Source of the DNA: Pseudomonas gingeri
GTDB taxonomy: Bacteria; Pseudomonadota; Gammaproteobacteria; Pseudomonadales; Pseudomonadaceae
Assembly (NCBI RefSeq): GCF_013386115.1
Contig: NZ_JACAOR010000008.1
Coordinates: 124,001 to 188,000, forward strand
Reading direction: 5' to 3'
DNA length: 64,000 bases
Part shown: piece by piece, positions 9,970 to 19,141 of the stretch
Numbering within the stretch: position 1 is the stretch's first letter
Layout of the letters: every line of letters starts with the position of its first letter
Translations under genes and position numbers: made by a program
The notes under the pieces: model-generated
What the model was told of the DNA's origin: nothing
Databases searched by the model: none
Seen by the model: the letters and a program-made list of their open reading frames with translations, nothing else

Positions 9970-11868
9970 ATGTCGCATCAATCTGATTTGATCAGCGAGG
10001 ACATCCTCGCCTACCTGGGCCAGCACGAGCGTAAAGAACTGCTGCGTTTCCTGACCTGCGGTAACGTCGACGACGGCAAGAGCACCCTGATCGGGCGCCT
10101 GCTGCACGACTCCAAGATGATCTACGAAGATCATCTGGAAGCCATCACCCGCGATTCGAAGAAAGTCGGCACCACCGGTGACGATATCGACCTGGCGCTG
10201 CTGGTCGACGGCCTGCAGGCCGAGCGCGAGCAGGGCATCACCATCGATGTCGCCTACCGCTATTTCTCCACCGCCAAGCGCAAGTTCATCATCGCCGACA
10301 CCCCCGGCCATGAGCAGTACACCCGCAACATGGCCACCGGTGCGTCCACCTGTGACCTGGCGATCATCCTGGTGGACGCCCGCTACGGCGTGCAGACCCA
10401 GACCCGTCGCCACAGCTTCATCGCCTCCCTGCTGGGCATCAAGCACATCGTCGTCGCCATCAACAAGATGGACCTCAAGGACTTTGACCAGGGCGTGTTC
10501 GAGTCGATCAAGGCCGACTACCTGAAGTTCGCCGAAGGCCTGAAGATGAAGCCGTCGAGCATGCACTTCGTGCCGATGTCGGCCCTCAAGGGCGACAACG
10601 TGGTGAACAAGAGCGAACGTTCGCCGTGGTACACCGGCCAGTCGCTGATGGAAATCCTCGAAACCGTGGAAGTGGCGGGCGACCGCAACTTCACCGACCT
10701 GCGTTTCCCGGTGCAGTACGTCAACCGGCCGAACCTGAACTTCCGCGGTTTCGCCGGCACCCTGGCCAGCGGCATCGTCAAGAAGGGCGACGACGTGGTC
10801 GTGCTGCCTTCGGGCAAGAGCAGCCGGGTCAAGTCCATCGTCACCTTCGAGGGTGAACTGGAGCACGCCGGCCCGGGCCAGGCCGTGACCCTGACCATGG
10901 AAGACGAGATCGATATCTCCCGTGGCGACCTGCTGGTGCATGCCGACAATGTGCCGCCGGTGACCGACAGCTTCGAGGCCATGCTGGTCTGGATGGCCGA
11001 GGAGCCGATGCTGCCGGGCAAGAAATATGACATCAAGCGCGCGACCAGCTACGTGCCGGGGTCGATTGCCAGCATCGTCAACAAGGTCGATGTGAACACC
11101 CTCGAGGAAGGCCCGGCCAGTGCCTTGCAACTGAACGAGATCGGCAAGGTCAGGATCGCCCTGGACGCGCCGATTGCCCTGGATGGCTACGACAGCAACC
11201 GCACCACGGGCGCGTTCATCATCATCGATCGCCTGACCAACGGCACCGTCGGCGCCGGCATGATCGTCGCCCAGCCGCTGGCCCATGGCAGCGCCACGCA
11301 CCATGGCAAGCTGGCCCATGTCGCCACCGAGGAGCGTGCCCAGCGCTTCGGCCAGCAGCCGGCGACCGTGCTGTTCACCGGCCTGTCGGGCGCGGGCAAG
11401 AGCACCCTGGCGTATGCCGTGGAGCGCAAGCTGTTCGACATGGGCCGCGCGGTATTCGTGCTGGACGGCCAGAACCTGCGTCATGACCTGAACAAGGGCC
11501 TGCCGCAGGATCGTGCCGGACGCACCGAGAACTGGCGTCGTGCCGCCCACGTGGCACGTCAGTTCAACGAAGCCGGCCTGCTGACCCTCGCCGCCTTCGT
11601 TGCGCCGGATGCCGAAGGTCGTGAACAGGCCAGGGCCCTGATCGGTGGCGAGCGCCTGCTCACCGTCTATGTCCAGGCATCGCCGCAGGCCTGCCAGGAG
11701 CGTGATCCCCAGGGCCTGTACGCGGCCGGTGGCGACAACATCCCGGGCGAGTCCTTCCCGTACGACGTGCCGCTCAATGCCGACCTGGTGGTCGATACGC
11801 AGGCGTTGTCGCTGGAAGACAGCGTGAAGCAGGTGCTGGAGCTGCTGCGCCAGCGCGGCGCGATCTAA
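9970..11868 (+). CDS. cysNC: CysN/CysC bifunctional sulfate adenylyltransferase GTPase subunit and APS kinase
   Basis: This 632-residue protein is a fusion. The N-terminal part (about 1-450) is an EF-Tu-like GTPase with GNVDDGKSTLIGR, DTPGHEQYTRNM and NKMD motifs that drives CysD. The C-terminal part (from about 465) is an APS kinase with a P-loop FTGLSGAGKSTLA and DGQNLRHDLNKGL, producing PAPS. ATG 9970 (MSHQSD) is chosen; the frame is open upstream inside cysD. The fusion is the normal arrangement in Pseudomonas. Confidence 0.96.
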   Translation: MSHQSDLISEDILAYLGQHERKELLRFLTCGNVDDGKSTLIGRLLHDSKMIYEDHLEAITRDSKKVGTTGDDIDLALLVDGLQAEREQGITIDVAYRYFSTAKRKFIIADTPGHEQYTRNMATGASTCDLAIILVDARYGVQTQTRRHSFIASLLGIKHIVVAINKMDLKDFDQGVFESIKADYLKFAEGLKMKPSSMHFVPMSALKGDNVVNKSERSPWYTGQSLMEILETVEVAGDRNFTDLRFPVQYVNRPNLNFRGFAGTLASGIVKKGDDVVVLPSGKSSRVKSIVTFEGELEHAGPGQAVTLTMEDEIDISRGDLLVHADNVPPVTDSFEAMLVWMAEEPMLPGKKYDIKRATSYVPGSIASIVNKVDVNTLEEGPASALQLNEIGKVRIALDAPIALDGYDSNRTTGAFIIIDRLTNGTVGAGMIVAQPLAHGSATHHGKLAHVATEERAQRFGQQPATVLFTGLSGAGKSTLAYAVERKLFDMGRAVFVLDGQNLRHDLNKGLPQDRAGRTENWRRAAHVARQFNEAGLLTLAAFVAPDAEGREQARALIGGERLLTVYVQASPQACQERDPQGLYAAGGDNIPGESFPYDVPLNADLVVDTQALSLEDSVKQVLELLRQRGAI

Positions 11869-11884
11869 GCTTCTGCCGCAACAG

Positions 11885-11921
11885 AAAGCCCGCGGCCGAG
11901 TGATCGACCGCGGGCTTTTTT
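11885..11921 (+). terminator. Rho-independent terminator after cysNC
   Basis: AAGCCCGCGG pairs with CCGCGGGCTT around a GTGATCGA loop region, followed by six T. Confidence 0.9.
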
Positions 11922-11976
11922 GTGTCCTGCAGATCGCTTTCGCGGATCAGCATTGCTTCGAACATGCCACGCACCC

Positions 11977-12062
11977 GTAGGAGCCGGCTTGCTGGCGATT
12001 CATGCGACGCGGTGTATCAGGCGCTCCGCGTTATCGTTCATCGCCAGCAAGCCGGCTCCTAC
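11977..12062. repeat. REPIN: inverted pair of REP sequences
   Basis: A 23-base REP copy (GTAGGAGCCGGCTTGCTGGC...) and its perfect inverted copy 40 bases later lie between the convergent cysNC and acyltransferase genes. This is the classic REP doublet mobilised by RAYT transposases; no RAYT gene is in the window. Confidence 0.9.
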
Positions 12063-12082
12063 AGAAGAACACTGGCGGCGCC

Positions 12083-12988
12083 TCAAGGCCTGGCGGGATA
12101 GTCGCGATGCATCTGTTCGAGCAGCGCGTCCTTGCTTTCCCACAGCTGGTTGATCCAGCCCTGGAACGCCACGCGGTACTCGCCGTCCTGGTCATAGTTC
12201 CTGCCGATGAACTGCGGCGGGATCTTCAGCTCTTCGAAGTGCACCACCACCTCCCGCACGTTGCCGCACAGCAGGTCCCAATATCCCGGCTTGCCGCCCG
12301 GATAGTGAATGGTCACGTTGACGATGGACTCCAGCTGTTCGCCCATGGCATCCAGTACAAAGGCGATACCGCCAGCCTTGGGTTTGAGCAGATAACGAAA
12401 GGGCGACTGCTGCTGCGTATGCTTGCCCGGGGTGAAGCGCGTGCCTTCGGCGAAGTTGAAGATACCCACAGGGTTGTCGCGAAACTTCGCGCAGGTCTTG
12501 CGGGTGGTTTCCAGGTCCTTGCCTTTCTTTTCCGGATGCTTCTCCAGGTACGCCTTGGAGTAGCGCTTCATGAAGGGAAAGCCCAGGGCCCACCAGGCCA
12601 GGCCGATCACCGGGACCCAGATCAGTTCCTGCTTGAGGAAGAACTTCAGCGGGCGGATCTTCCGGTTGAGCACGTACTGCAGGACCATGATGTCGACCCA
12701 GCTCTGGTGGTTGCTGGTCACCAGGTAGGAGTGCTGGTAGTCCAGGCCCTCCAGGCCGCTGAGGTGCCAGCGGGTGTCGCGGACCAGGCGCATCCAGGCC
12801 TTGTTGTTACTGATCCAGGCCTCATGGGTATGGTTCATCAACCAGCCGCTGAAACGCTGGGTCAGGGCAAGGGGCAGGGCCTTGAGCAGCGCCACGCAGA
12901 ACAGGAACGAGCACAGCAGGAGGGTATTCAGCGCCAGCAGCAGCGAGGCGATCACGCCTCGCAGCGGGGCGGGGAGAAAGTCGAGCAT
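12083..12988 (-). CDS. PlsC-type lysophospholipid acyltransferase (YihG-like)
   Basis: The 301-residue protein is a membrane-associated acyltransferase. The catalytic HX4D motif is in TSNHQSWVDIM (about residues 91-101), and the substrate-binding motif is in FAEGTRFTP (about 180). A long hydrophobic N-terminal segment (about 8-40) should anchor it. It likely acylates lysophospholipid or a related glycerophosphate substrate. Its ATG directly follows the pta stop (TAG then ATG, no gap), so the two are very probably cotranscribed and coupled. Confidence 0.88.
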   Translation of the reverse strand: MLDFLPAPLRGVIASLLLALNTLLLCSFLFCVALLKALPLALTQRFSGWLMNHTHEAWISNNKAWMRLVRDTRWHLSGLEGLDYQHSYLVTSNHQSWVDIMVLQYVLNRKIRPLKFFLKQELIWVPVIGLAWWALGFPFMKRYSKAYLEKHPEKKGKDLETTRKTCAKFRDNPVGIFNFAEGTRFTPGKHTQQQSPFRYLLKPKAGGIAFVLDAMGEQLESIVNVTIHYPGGKPGYWDLLCGNVREVVVHFEELKIPPQFIGRNYDQDGEYRVAFQGWINQLWESKDALLEQMHRDYPARP

Positions 12989-15088
12989 CTAGATATCCAC
13001 AGGTCGGTTGGCGGCTTGGATCGCGGTCAGGGCGATGGTGTAGACGATATCGTCCACCTGGGCGCCCCGCGGCAGGTCGTTGACCGGCTTGCGCAGGCCT
13101 TGCAGCATCGGCCCCAGGCTGACGCAGTCGGCGCTGCGTTGCACGGCCTTGTGGGTGGTGTTGCCGGTGTTCAGGTCGGGGAACACGAACACGGTGGCGC
13201 GGCCGGCGACCTGGCTGTTGGGGGCCAGTTGCCGGGCGACGTTTTCGTTGGCGGCGGCGTCGTACTGCAACGGGCCGTCGATCAACAGGTCGCGCTGGGA
13301 TTCGTGGGCCAGCAAGGTCGCTTCGCGAACCTTCTCGACTTCCTCGCCACTGGCCGATTCGCCACTGGAATAGCTGATCATCGCCACCCGCGGGGTGATG
13401 CCGAACGCCTGTGCCGAGTCGGCACTCTGCAGGGCGATTTCCGCCAGCTCGGTGGCCGACGGGTGCGGGTTCATCACGCAGTCGCCATACACCAGCACCT
13501 GCTCGGGGAACAGCATGAAGAAGACCGACGACACCAGGGTGCAGCCGGGCGCGGTCTTGATCAGTTGCAGGGCCGGACGGATGGTGTTGGCCGTGGAGTG
13601 GATCACCCCGGACACCAGGCCGTCGACCTCATCCAGGGCCAGCATCATGGTGCCGATCACCACGGTGTCCTCCAGTTGCTGCTCGGCCATCGGCGTATTG
13701 AGGCTCTTGCTCTTGCGCAGGGCGACCATCGGCTCGGCATAACGCCCGCGAATCTGGTCCGGGTCGAGGATCTCCAGGCCCGGCGGCAGTTCGAACCCAT
13801 GGGCCTTGGCGACCGCCTCGACGTCCGCCGGCTTGGCCAGCAGCACGCAACGGGCGATGCCCCGCGCCTGGCAGATCGCCGCGGCCTGGACCGTCAGCGG
13901 TTCGCTACCTTCGGGCAGGACGATGCGCTTGTTGGCCTCCTGGGCCCGCTGGATCAACTGATAGCGGAACACCGCCGGGGTCAGGCGCATTTCCCGCGGG
14001 GTGCCGCAGCGCTGGTGCAACCATTGGGCATCGAGGTGGCTGGCGACGAAATCGGTGATGATTTCCGCCCGCTCGCGGTCATCGATGGGGATTTCCTTGT
14101 TCAGGCCGTTGAGCTGGTTGGCGGTGTCGTAGGAGCCGGTACTCACCGACAACACCGGCAGGCCGGCCTGCAGGGCGCCGCGACACAGCTCCATGAGACG
14201 CGGGTCGGGCTTGGTGTCGCTGGTCAGCAGCAGGCCCGCCAGGGGCACGCCGTTGAGCGCGGCCAGGCTGACGGCGAGGATGATGTCGTCGCGGTCGCCC
14301 GGCGTCACCACCAGCACGCCCGGCTTGAGCAGTTGCAAGGTGTTGAGCACGGTGCGGGCGCAGATGATGATCTTCGACATGCGCCGGGTTTCGTAGTCGC
14401 CGGCGTTGAGTACCTGGGCTCCCAGCAGTTCGGCGACGTCGCGGGTGCGCGGGGCGTTGAGTTCCGGCTGGTAGGGAATGCAGCCCAGCAGGCGGAAATC
14501 GCCGCTGCGCAGCAATGGCGAGTGCTCCTTGAGGCGGGCGGCGAAGGCGTCCATGCTCTCGTCGGTGCGCACCTTGTTGAGGATCACGCCGAGGACCTTC
14601 GGATCCTTGGGGCCGCCAAACAGCTGCGCCTGCAACTCGACCCGGCCGGACAGCTCGGTGAGTACTTCGTTTTCCGGCGCGGAAACCAGGATCACCTCGG
14701 CATCCAGGCTTTTTGCCAGGTGCAGGTTGACCCGTGCGGCATAGCTGGCGCTGCGGGTCGGGACCATGCCTTCGACCACCAGCACATCCTTGCCGACGGC
14801 GGCCTGCTGGTAGAGGGTGATGATTTCTTCCAGCAACTCATCGAGCTGGCCGTCGCCGAGCATCCGCTCGACGTGGGCCAGGCCCAGTGGCTGCGGTGGC
14901 TTCAGGCCATGGGTGCGGGCGACCAGTTCGGTCGAGCGCTCCGGCCCCGTGTCACCGGGATGGGGCTGGGCAATGGGTTTGAAAAAGCCGACTTTCAGGC
15001 CGGCGCGTTCCAGCGTACGGACCAGCCCGAGGCTGATCGAGGTCAGACCCACACCAAAATCGGTGGGCGCGATAAAAAAAGTTTGCAT
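12989..15088 (-). CDS. pta: Pta, phosphate acetyltransferase (long form)
   Basis: The protein of 699 residues has the long Pta layout: an N-terminal BioD-like P-loop-fold domain (MQTFFIAPTDFGVGLTS), a middle DRTGG domain, and a C-terminal catalytic PTA_PTB domain (about 375-695, with ANKRIVLPEGSEP and VFPDLNTGNT). It interconverts acetyl-CoA and acetyl phosphate. The usual partner acetate kinase is not adjacent; an acyltransferase gene abuts the 3' end instead. Confidence 0.96.
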   Translation of the reverse strand: MQTFFIAPTDFGVGLTSISLGLVRTLERAGLKVGFFKPIAQPHPGDTGPERSTELVARTHGLKPPQPLGLAHVERMLGDGQLDELLEEIITLYQQAAVGKDVLVVEGMVPTRSASYAARVNLHLAKSLDAEVILVSAPENEVLTELSGRVELQAQLFGGPKDPKVLGVILNKVRTDESMDAFAARLKEHSPLLRSGDFRLLGCIPYQPELNAPRTRDVAELLGAQVLNAGDYETRRMSKIIICARTVLNTLQLLKPGVLVVTPGDRDDIILAVSLAALNGVPLAGLLLTSDTKPDPRLMELCRGALQAGLPVLSVSTGSYDTANQLNGLNKEIPIDDRERAEIITDFVASHLDAQWLHQRCGTPREMRLTPAVFRYQLIQRAQEANKRIVLPEGSEPLTVQAAAICQARGIARCVLLAKPADVEAVAKAHGFELPPGLEILDPDQIRGRYAEPMVALRKSKSLNTPMAEQQLEDTVVIGTMMLALDEVDGLVSGVIHSTANTIRPALQLIKTAPGCTLVSSVFFMLFPEQVLVYGDCVMNPHPSATELAEIALQSADSAQAFGITPRVAMISYSSGESASGEEVEKVREATLLAHESQRDLLIDGPLQYDAAANENVARQLAPNSQVAGRATVFVFPDLNTGNTTHKAVQRSADCVSLGPMLQGLRKPVNDLPRGAQVDDIVYTIALTAIQAANRPVDI

Positions 15089-15144
15089 GCGTAGTCTCTA
15101 GGGGAGCGCAAGTGCGAGGGCCTATGGCTGGCCCCCTGCGGTAT

Positions 15145-15453
15145 TCAGACGCCAAGGTTAGCGCTAACCGAGCCCTGTGCGCACCAACCACATTCAAAGG
15201 GCTGGCCGATTCTTGCCGCGCGCCGGGCGGGATCCAGTACCCAGCCGCGGGACTGCCACGGCGGCTGGTGGCGCAGGTGCTGGGTATGGCCGCAGGAGAG
15301 CTCGGCCACCCAGTGTCCGTCCTCGTCCTGGTGGAAACCGCTGACGGTCGGCGGATTCGTCGTGGCCCGTCCGTCCGGGTTCCGTTCGCTTTCGGACGAA
15401 TCCTTGTTTAGACTTGTCCGTTCTTCATTCTTATGCAAAAGGTCTCGCCCCAT
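15145..15453 (-). CDS. DUF3565 family small protein
   Basis: The conserved core is SGFHQDEDGHWVAELSCGHTQH, then RHQPPW and a C-terminal CGWC. Paired Cys/His suggest a small zinc-binding fold. Function is unknown. The start is uncertain: the only ATG that gives a sensible length (102 residues) is at 15453, sharing bases with the slyD start codon on the other strand; TTG 15438 is an alternative. The first ~40 residues are polar and not part of the conserved domain. Confidence 0.7.
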   Translation of the reverse strand: MGRDLLHKNEERTSLNKDSSESERNPDGRATTNPPTVSGFHQDEDGHWVAELSCGHTQHLRHQPPWQSRGWVLDPARRAARIGQPFECGWCAQGSVSANLGV

Positions 15454-15937
15454 GCTGATCGCCGCCAATAAGGCTGTCTCCATTGACTATACCCTGACCA
15501 ACGACGCTGGTGAGGTCATCGACAGCTCTGCCGGCGGCGCGCCGCTGGTCTACCTGCAAGGTGCAGGGAACATCATTCCAGGCCTGGAAAAGGCCCTGGA
15601 AGGCAAGACCGTCGGCGACGAGCTGACCGTAGCCGTTGAACCCGAAGATGCCTACGGCGAATACGCCGCCGAACTGGTCAGCACCCTGAGCCGCAGCATG
15701 TTCGAAGGCGTCGACGAGCTGGAAGTGGGCATGCAGTTCCACGCTTCCGCTCCGGATGGCCAGATGCAGATCGTTACCATTCGTGATCTGGACGGCGACG
15801 ACGTCACCGTTGACGGCAACCACCCGCTGGCCGGCCAGCGCCTGAACTTCCAGGTCAAGATCGTCGCCATCCGTGACGCCAGCCAGGAAGAAATCGCTCA
15901 TGGTCACGTCCATGGCGAAGGTGGCCATCACCACTGA
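15452..15937 (+). CDS. slyD: SlyD-type FKBP peptidyl-prolyl isomerase
   Basis: This 161-residue protein has an FKBP domain interrupted by an insert-in-flap domain (about 75-120) and a His-rich tail ending HGHVHGEGGHHH, suited to nickel or other metal binding. SlyD proteins act as proline isomerases, chaperones and metal carriers for hydrogenase or urease maturation. ATG 15452 (MLIAANKAVSID) gives the family N-terminus. Confidence 0.94.
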   Translation: MLIAANKAVSIDYTLTNDAGEVIDSSAGGAPLVYLQGAGNIIPGLEKALEGKTVGDELTVAVEPEDAYGEYAAELVSTLSRSMFEGVDELEVGMQFHASAPDGQMQIVTIRDLDGDDVTVDGNHPLAGQRLNFQVKIVAIRDASQEEIAHGHVHGEGGHHH

Positions 15938-15964
15938 TTTCAGCTGCTAAGCTCTGGTAGTTGG

Positions 15965-15987
15965 AAGGCGCCCACGGGCGCCTTTTT
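15965..15987 (+). terminator. Rho-independent terminator after slyD
   Basis: AAGGCGCCC-AC-GGGCGCCTT hairpin followed by T residues. Confidence 0.9.
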
Positions 15988-16072
15988 AGTCCGCCGCGGT
16001 TTTTATCTGGAAACCGGTCGTGGTGTCGGGCAACAATGTCGAGACGTAACACGGGAATATCGGGAGTTCGTC

Positions 16073-16555
16073 ATGAGTGCTTTTCACGACCTTACACTAG
16101 AAGCGCTGGATGGCCAGGACCTACCTCTCGCACCCTTCAAGGGGCATGTCGTGCTGGTGGTCAACGTTGCCTCCAAGTGTGGTTTGACGCCGCAGTACGC
16201 CGCGCTGGAAAACCTCTACCAGCAATACAAGGGCCAGGGTTTCATGGTGCTGGGCCTGCCGTGCAACCAGTTTGCCGGCCAGGAACCGGGGACCGAAGAG
16301 GAAATCCGCGAGTTCTGCAGCCTCAACTATGGCGTGAGCTTTCCGTTGAGCCGCAAGCTGGATGTCAACGGCCCCGACCGGCACCAACTGTACCGCCTGC
16401 TGGCGGGCGAGGGCGCCGAGTTCCCGGGGGAGATCACCTGGAACTTTGAAAAATTCCTGCTGGGCAAGGACGGACGTGTACTCGCGCGTTTCTCGCCGCG
16501 TACCGCACCGGACGATCCGACGGTGGTCCAGGCCATCGAGAAGGCCCTGGCCTGA
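16073..16555 (+). CDS. Glutathione peroxidase family (thioredoxin-fold peroxidase)
   Basis: The protein of 160 residues has the Gpx signature NVASKCGLTPQY with catalytic Cys36 instead of selenocysteine, the LGLPCNQFAGQEPG segment with the second catalytic Gln, and WNFEKFL with the catalytic Trp/Asn. It reduces peroxides; bacterial Cys forms often use thioredoxin rather than glutathione. There is no signal peptide, so it is likely cytoplasmic. A possible RBS (GGGAG) precedes ATG 16073. Confidence 0.93.
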   Translation: MSAFHDLTLEALDGQDLPLAPFKGHVVLVVNVASKCGLTPQYAALENLYQQYKGQGFMVLGLPCNQFAGQEPGTEEEIREFCSLNYGVSFPLSRKLDVNGPDRHQLYRLLAGEGAEFPGEITWNFEKFLLGKDGRVLARFSPRTAPDDPTVVQAIEKALA

Positions 16556-16564
16556 TTCCGGCCT

Positions 16565-16591
16565 GCTGTGGGAGCGAACCCTGCTCCCGCA
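16565..16591. repeat. Short REP-like palindrome
   Basis: CTGTGGGAGC and GCTCCCGCAG flank a short loop just after the glutathione peroxidase gene. It is a degenerate REP or a weak terminator without a T run. Confidence 0.5.
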
Positions 16592-16711
16592 GTCACGCAT
16601 GACCTGACACTTCTGAAGCTTGATCACTCAGATCAATAGTGCTGTGCACCGCGTTGCGGGCGGAATATTATCCTGATCATAAATTCCCCCTTCAACCGTG
16701 GAGTATCTCCG

Positions 16712-17815
16712 ATGCCGGTCAAAGCCCTGTTCAAACCTTTCCACCTCGGCACCCTGGAGTTGCCGACCCGCGTGGTGATGGCCCCGATGACCCGTTCGTT
16801 CTCCCCGGGTGGCGTGCCCAATTCGAAAGTCATCGAGTACTACCGCAAGCGCGCGGCGGCGGGCGTCGGCCTGATCGTCACCGAAGGCACGACCGTCGGC
16901 CACCTGGCGTCCAACGGTTACCCGAATGTGCCGCATTTCTACGGTGAAGCCGCCCTGGCTGGCTGGAAGAAGGTGGTTGATGCCGTGCACGCCGAGGGCG
17001 GCAGGATCGTTCCGCAACTCTGGCACGTGGGCAATGTGCGCCGCCTGGGGACCGAGCCGGACGCCAGCGTTCCCGGCTATGGCCCGAGCGAAAAGCTCAA
17101 GGACGGCCAGGTCGTGGTCCATGGCATGACCCACCAGGATATCCGGGAAGTGATCGCGGCGTTCGCCCAGGCCGCCCGCGATGCCCAGAGCATCGGCATG
17201 GATGGCGTCGAGATCCACGGTGCGCACGGCTACCTGATCGACCAGTTCTTCTGGGAAGGCAGCAACCAGCGCACCGACGAATACGGCGGCAGCCTGGCCA
17301 ACCGTTCGCGCTTTGCCATCGAGCTGATCCAGGCCGTCCGTGCCGCGGTGGGGCCGGCGTTCCCGATCATCTTCCGTTTCTCCCAGTGGAAGCAGCAGGA
17401 CTACAGCGCGCGCCTGGTACAAACCCCGGAAGCCCTGGGCGAGTTCCTCAAGCCGTTGTCCGACGCCGGCGTGGATATTTTCCACTGCTCGACGCGACGT
17501 TTCTGGGAGCCCGAGTTCGACGGTTCCGAACTGAACCTGGCCGGCTGGACCCGCAAGCTCACCGGCAAGCCGACCATCACCGTGGGCAGCGTCGGCCTGG
17601 ACGGCGAGTTCCTGCAGTTCATGGTCAATACCGACAAGGTGGCCCAGCCGGCCAGCCTGGAGAAATTGCTCGAACGCCTGAACAACGACGAGTTCGACCT
17701 GGTGGCGGTAGGCCGTGCGTTGCTGGTCGACCCGGACTGGGCGGTGAAAGTGCGCGATGGTCGCGAGCAGGACATCCTGCCCTTCAGCCGTGACGCCCTG
17801 ATGAGCCTGGCGTAA
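16712..17815 (+). CDS. Old yellow enzyme family ene-reductase (FMN-dependent)
   Basis: This 367-residue TIM-barrel flavoprotein is of the OYE/NADH:flavin oxidoreductase family. Motifs are APMTRSFSPGG near the N-terminus, GVEIHGAHGYLIDQFF (FMN and substrate site) at about 168-183, NQRTDEYGGS, and the C-terminal VGRALLVDPDW. Such enzymes (NemA, XenB, morphinone reductase types) reduce activated alkenes, quinones or nitro compounds with NAD(P)H. The physiological substrate cannot be told from sequence. Its 3' end overlaps the convergent glycosyltransferase gene by 32 bases. Confidence 0.92.
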   Translation: MPVKALFKPFHLGTLELPTRVVMAPMTRSFSPGGVPNSKVIEYYRKRAAAGVGLIVTEGTTVGHLASNGYPNVPHFYGEAALAGWKKVVDAVHAEGGRIVPQLWHVGNVRRLGTEPDASVPGYGPSEKLKDGQVVVHGMTHQDIREVIAAFAQAARDAQSIGMDGVEIHGAHGYLIDQFFWEGSNQRTDEYGGSLANRSRFAIELIQAVRAAVGPAFPIIFRFSQWKQQDYSARLVQTPEALGEFLKPLSDAGVDIFHCSTRRFWEPEFDGSELNLAGWTRKLTGKPTITVGSVGLDGEFLQFMVNTDKVAQPASLEKLLERLNNDEFDLVAVGRALLVDPDWAVKVRDGREQDILPFSRDALMSLA

Positions 17816-19004
17816 GCGACAGATCCACCTTGGAGGCGGTTGGCGCATGGGGTTGCCCATGCTCCGCCTCACAGGCCCCGCGCAGTTGCTTCTCGAACTG
17901 TTCGACGATCGCCCCCCAGCCCTGCCGGCTGGCATGCTGGCGGGCGTTCAGGCGCACATTGCGCAGGGTTTCCCGGCCTTCGAGCAGCCAGCAGGCCGCA
18001 TCGCAGAAGGCTTCCTCGTCCCCGGGCATTGCCAGCACGCCGTTGTAGCCATGGCGGATATGCTGGGCGGCGGCCGCCTCGTCATAGGCGACCACCGCCA
18101 GCCCCGAGGCCAATGCCTCCAGCACCACGTTGCCGAAGGTTTCGGTCAGGCTCGGAAACAGGAACAGATCCCCTGACGCGTAGTGGGCCGCCAGTGCTTC
18201 GCCGCGCTGGGTCCCGCAGAAGATCGCGTCGGGCAGATCCCTGGCCAGGGCAACGCGCTGCGGGCCGTCACCGACCACGACCAGCTTCATCAGCCGCTGT
18301 GGATAAGTCGTCTGCAGGGTGCGGAACGCGCGGGCCAGCAGGCCGAGGTTTTTCTCGGTCGCCAGGCGTCCGACATACACCACCGCGATATCGTCCTGGG
18401 CCAGCCCCCAGCTTTCGCGCAACTCGTTCAGCCGCTTGGCCGGGTGGAACAACTGACTGTCGACGCCCCGGGACAACAGTTCCAGGCGTTCGAAGTGGCG
18501 CCGCTCCAGTTCCAGGCGTTGGCTGACGCTGGGGACCAGGGTCAATTTGGATCGATTGTGGAACCAGCGCAGGTAATGGGTCAGCAAGCGCGTCAGCATC
18601 CCCAGCCCGTACTGGTTGGAGTATTGCTGGAAATTGGTGTGGAAACCGCTGACCACCGAGATGCCCAGGCGCCGGGCGGCACGCAGTGCGGACAGACCCA
18701 GGGGCCCCTCGGTGGCGATGTACAACACATCCGGGCGCTGGCGCTTCCAGCGGCGCAGCAGCTTGTGCATCGACGACTGTCCCCATTGCAGCCCGGGATA
18801 ACCCGGCAGCGGCCAGCCACGACAAAGCAGCAGCTCGGTATCGCTGGGGCGGGTCTGGTCGCAGCTCTGGCGTGGCCGCACCAGCTCGATCTGGTGACCG
18901 CGGGCGCGCAGCCCGTCACACAGGCGGCCAAGGGTGTTGGCCACCCCGTTGATCTCGGGCGGGAAGGTTTCGGTGATCAGGGTGATATGCAGAGCTGTCG
19001 TCAT
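17784..19004 (-). CDS. GT4-family glycosyltransferase
   Basis: The 406-residue protein has two Rossmann domains of the GT-B fold. Motifs are TETFPPEINGVANT at the N-terminus, VYVGRLATEKN at the start of the C-terminal domain, and the GT4 E-x7-E motif in SLTETFGNVVLEALASGLAVVA. It resembles mannosyltransferases that act on lipid acceptors; donor and acceptor are unknown. ATG 19004 (MTTALHITLITET) is chosen over the much longer open frame because the fold begins there. It overlaps the ene-reductase tail. Confidence 0.9.
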   Translation of the reverse strand: MTTALHITLITETFPPEINGVANTLGRLCDGLRARGHQIELVRPRQSCDQTRPSDTELLLCRGWPLPGYPGLQWGQSSMHKLLRRWKRQRPDVLYIATEGPLGLSALRAARRLGISVVSGFHTNFQQYSNQYGLGMLTRLLTHYLRWFHNRSKLTLVPSVSQRLELERRHFERLELLSRGVDSQLFHPAKRLNELRESWGLAQDDIAVVYVGRLATEKNLGLLARAFRTLQTTYPQRLMKLVVVGDGPQRVALARDLPDAIFCGTQRGEALAAHYASGDLFLFPSLTETFGNVVLEALASGLAVVAYDEAAAAQHIRHGYNGVLAMPGDEEAFCDAACWLLEGRETLRNVRLNARQHASRQGWGAIVEQFEKQLRGACEAEHGQPHAPTASKVDLSLTPGSSGRHG

Positions 19005-19141
19005 GCTTGCAGTATCGCGCCAGGCCGTTGCGGCACCGTGGCAGTTGGGTGATGGATTTGTGACGGGGGCCGTTTTTGTCCTAAACATCCGGGTCAAGGC
19101 GCCGTTAACCGGGGGATGTCCACCACTTTCAAGGAGATTCC

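Noticed and set aside
12002..15094. 1030-residue rightward open frame
   Set aside because: It is the antisense shadow of pta and the acyltransferase, which have clear family matches; long shadow frames are common at this GC content.
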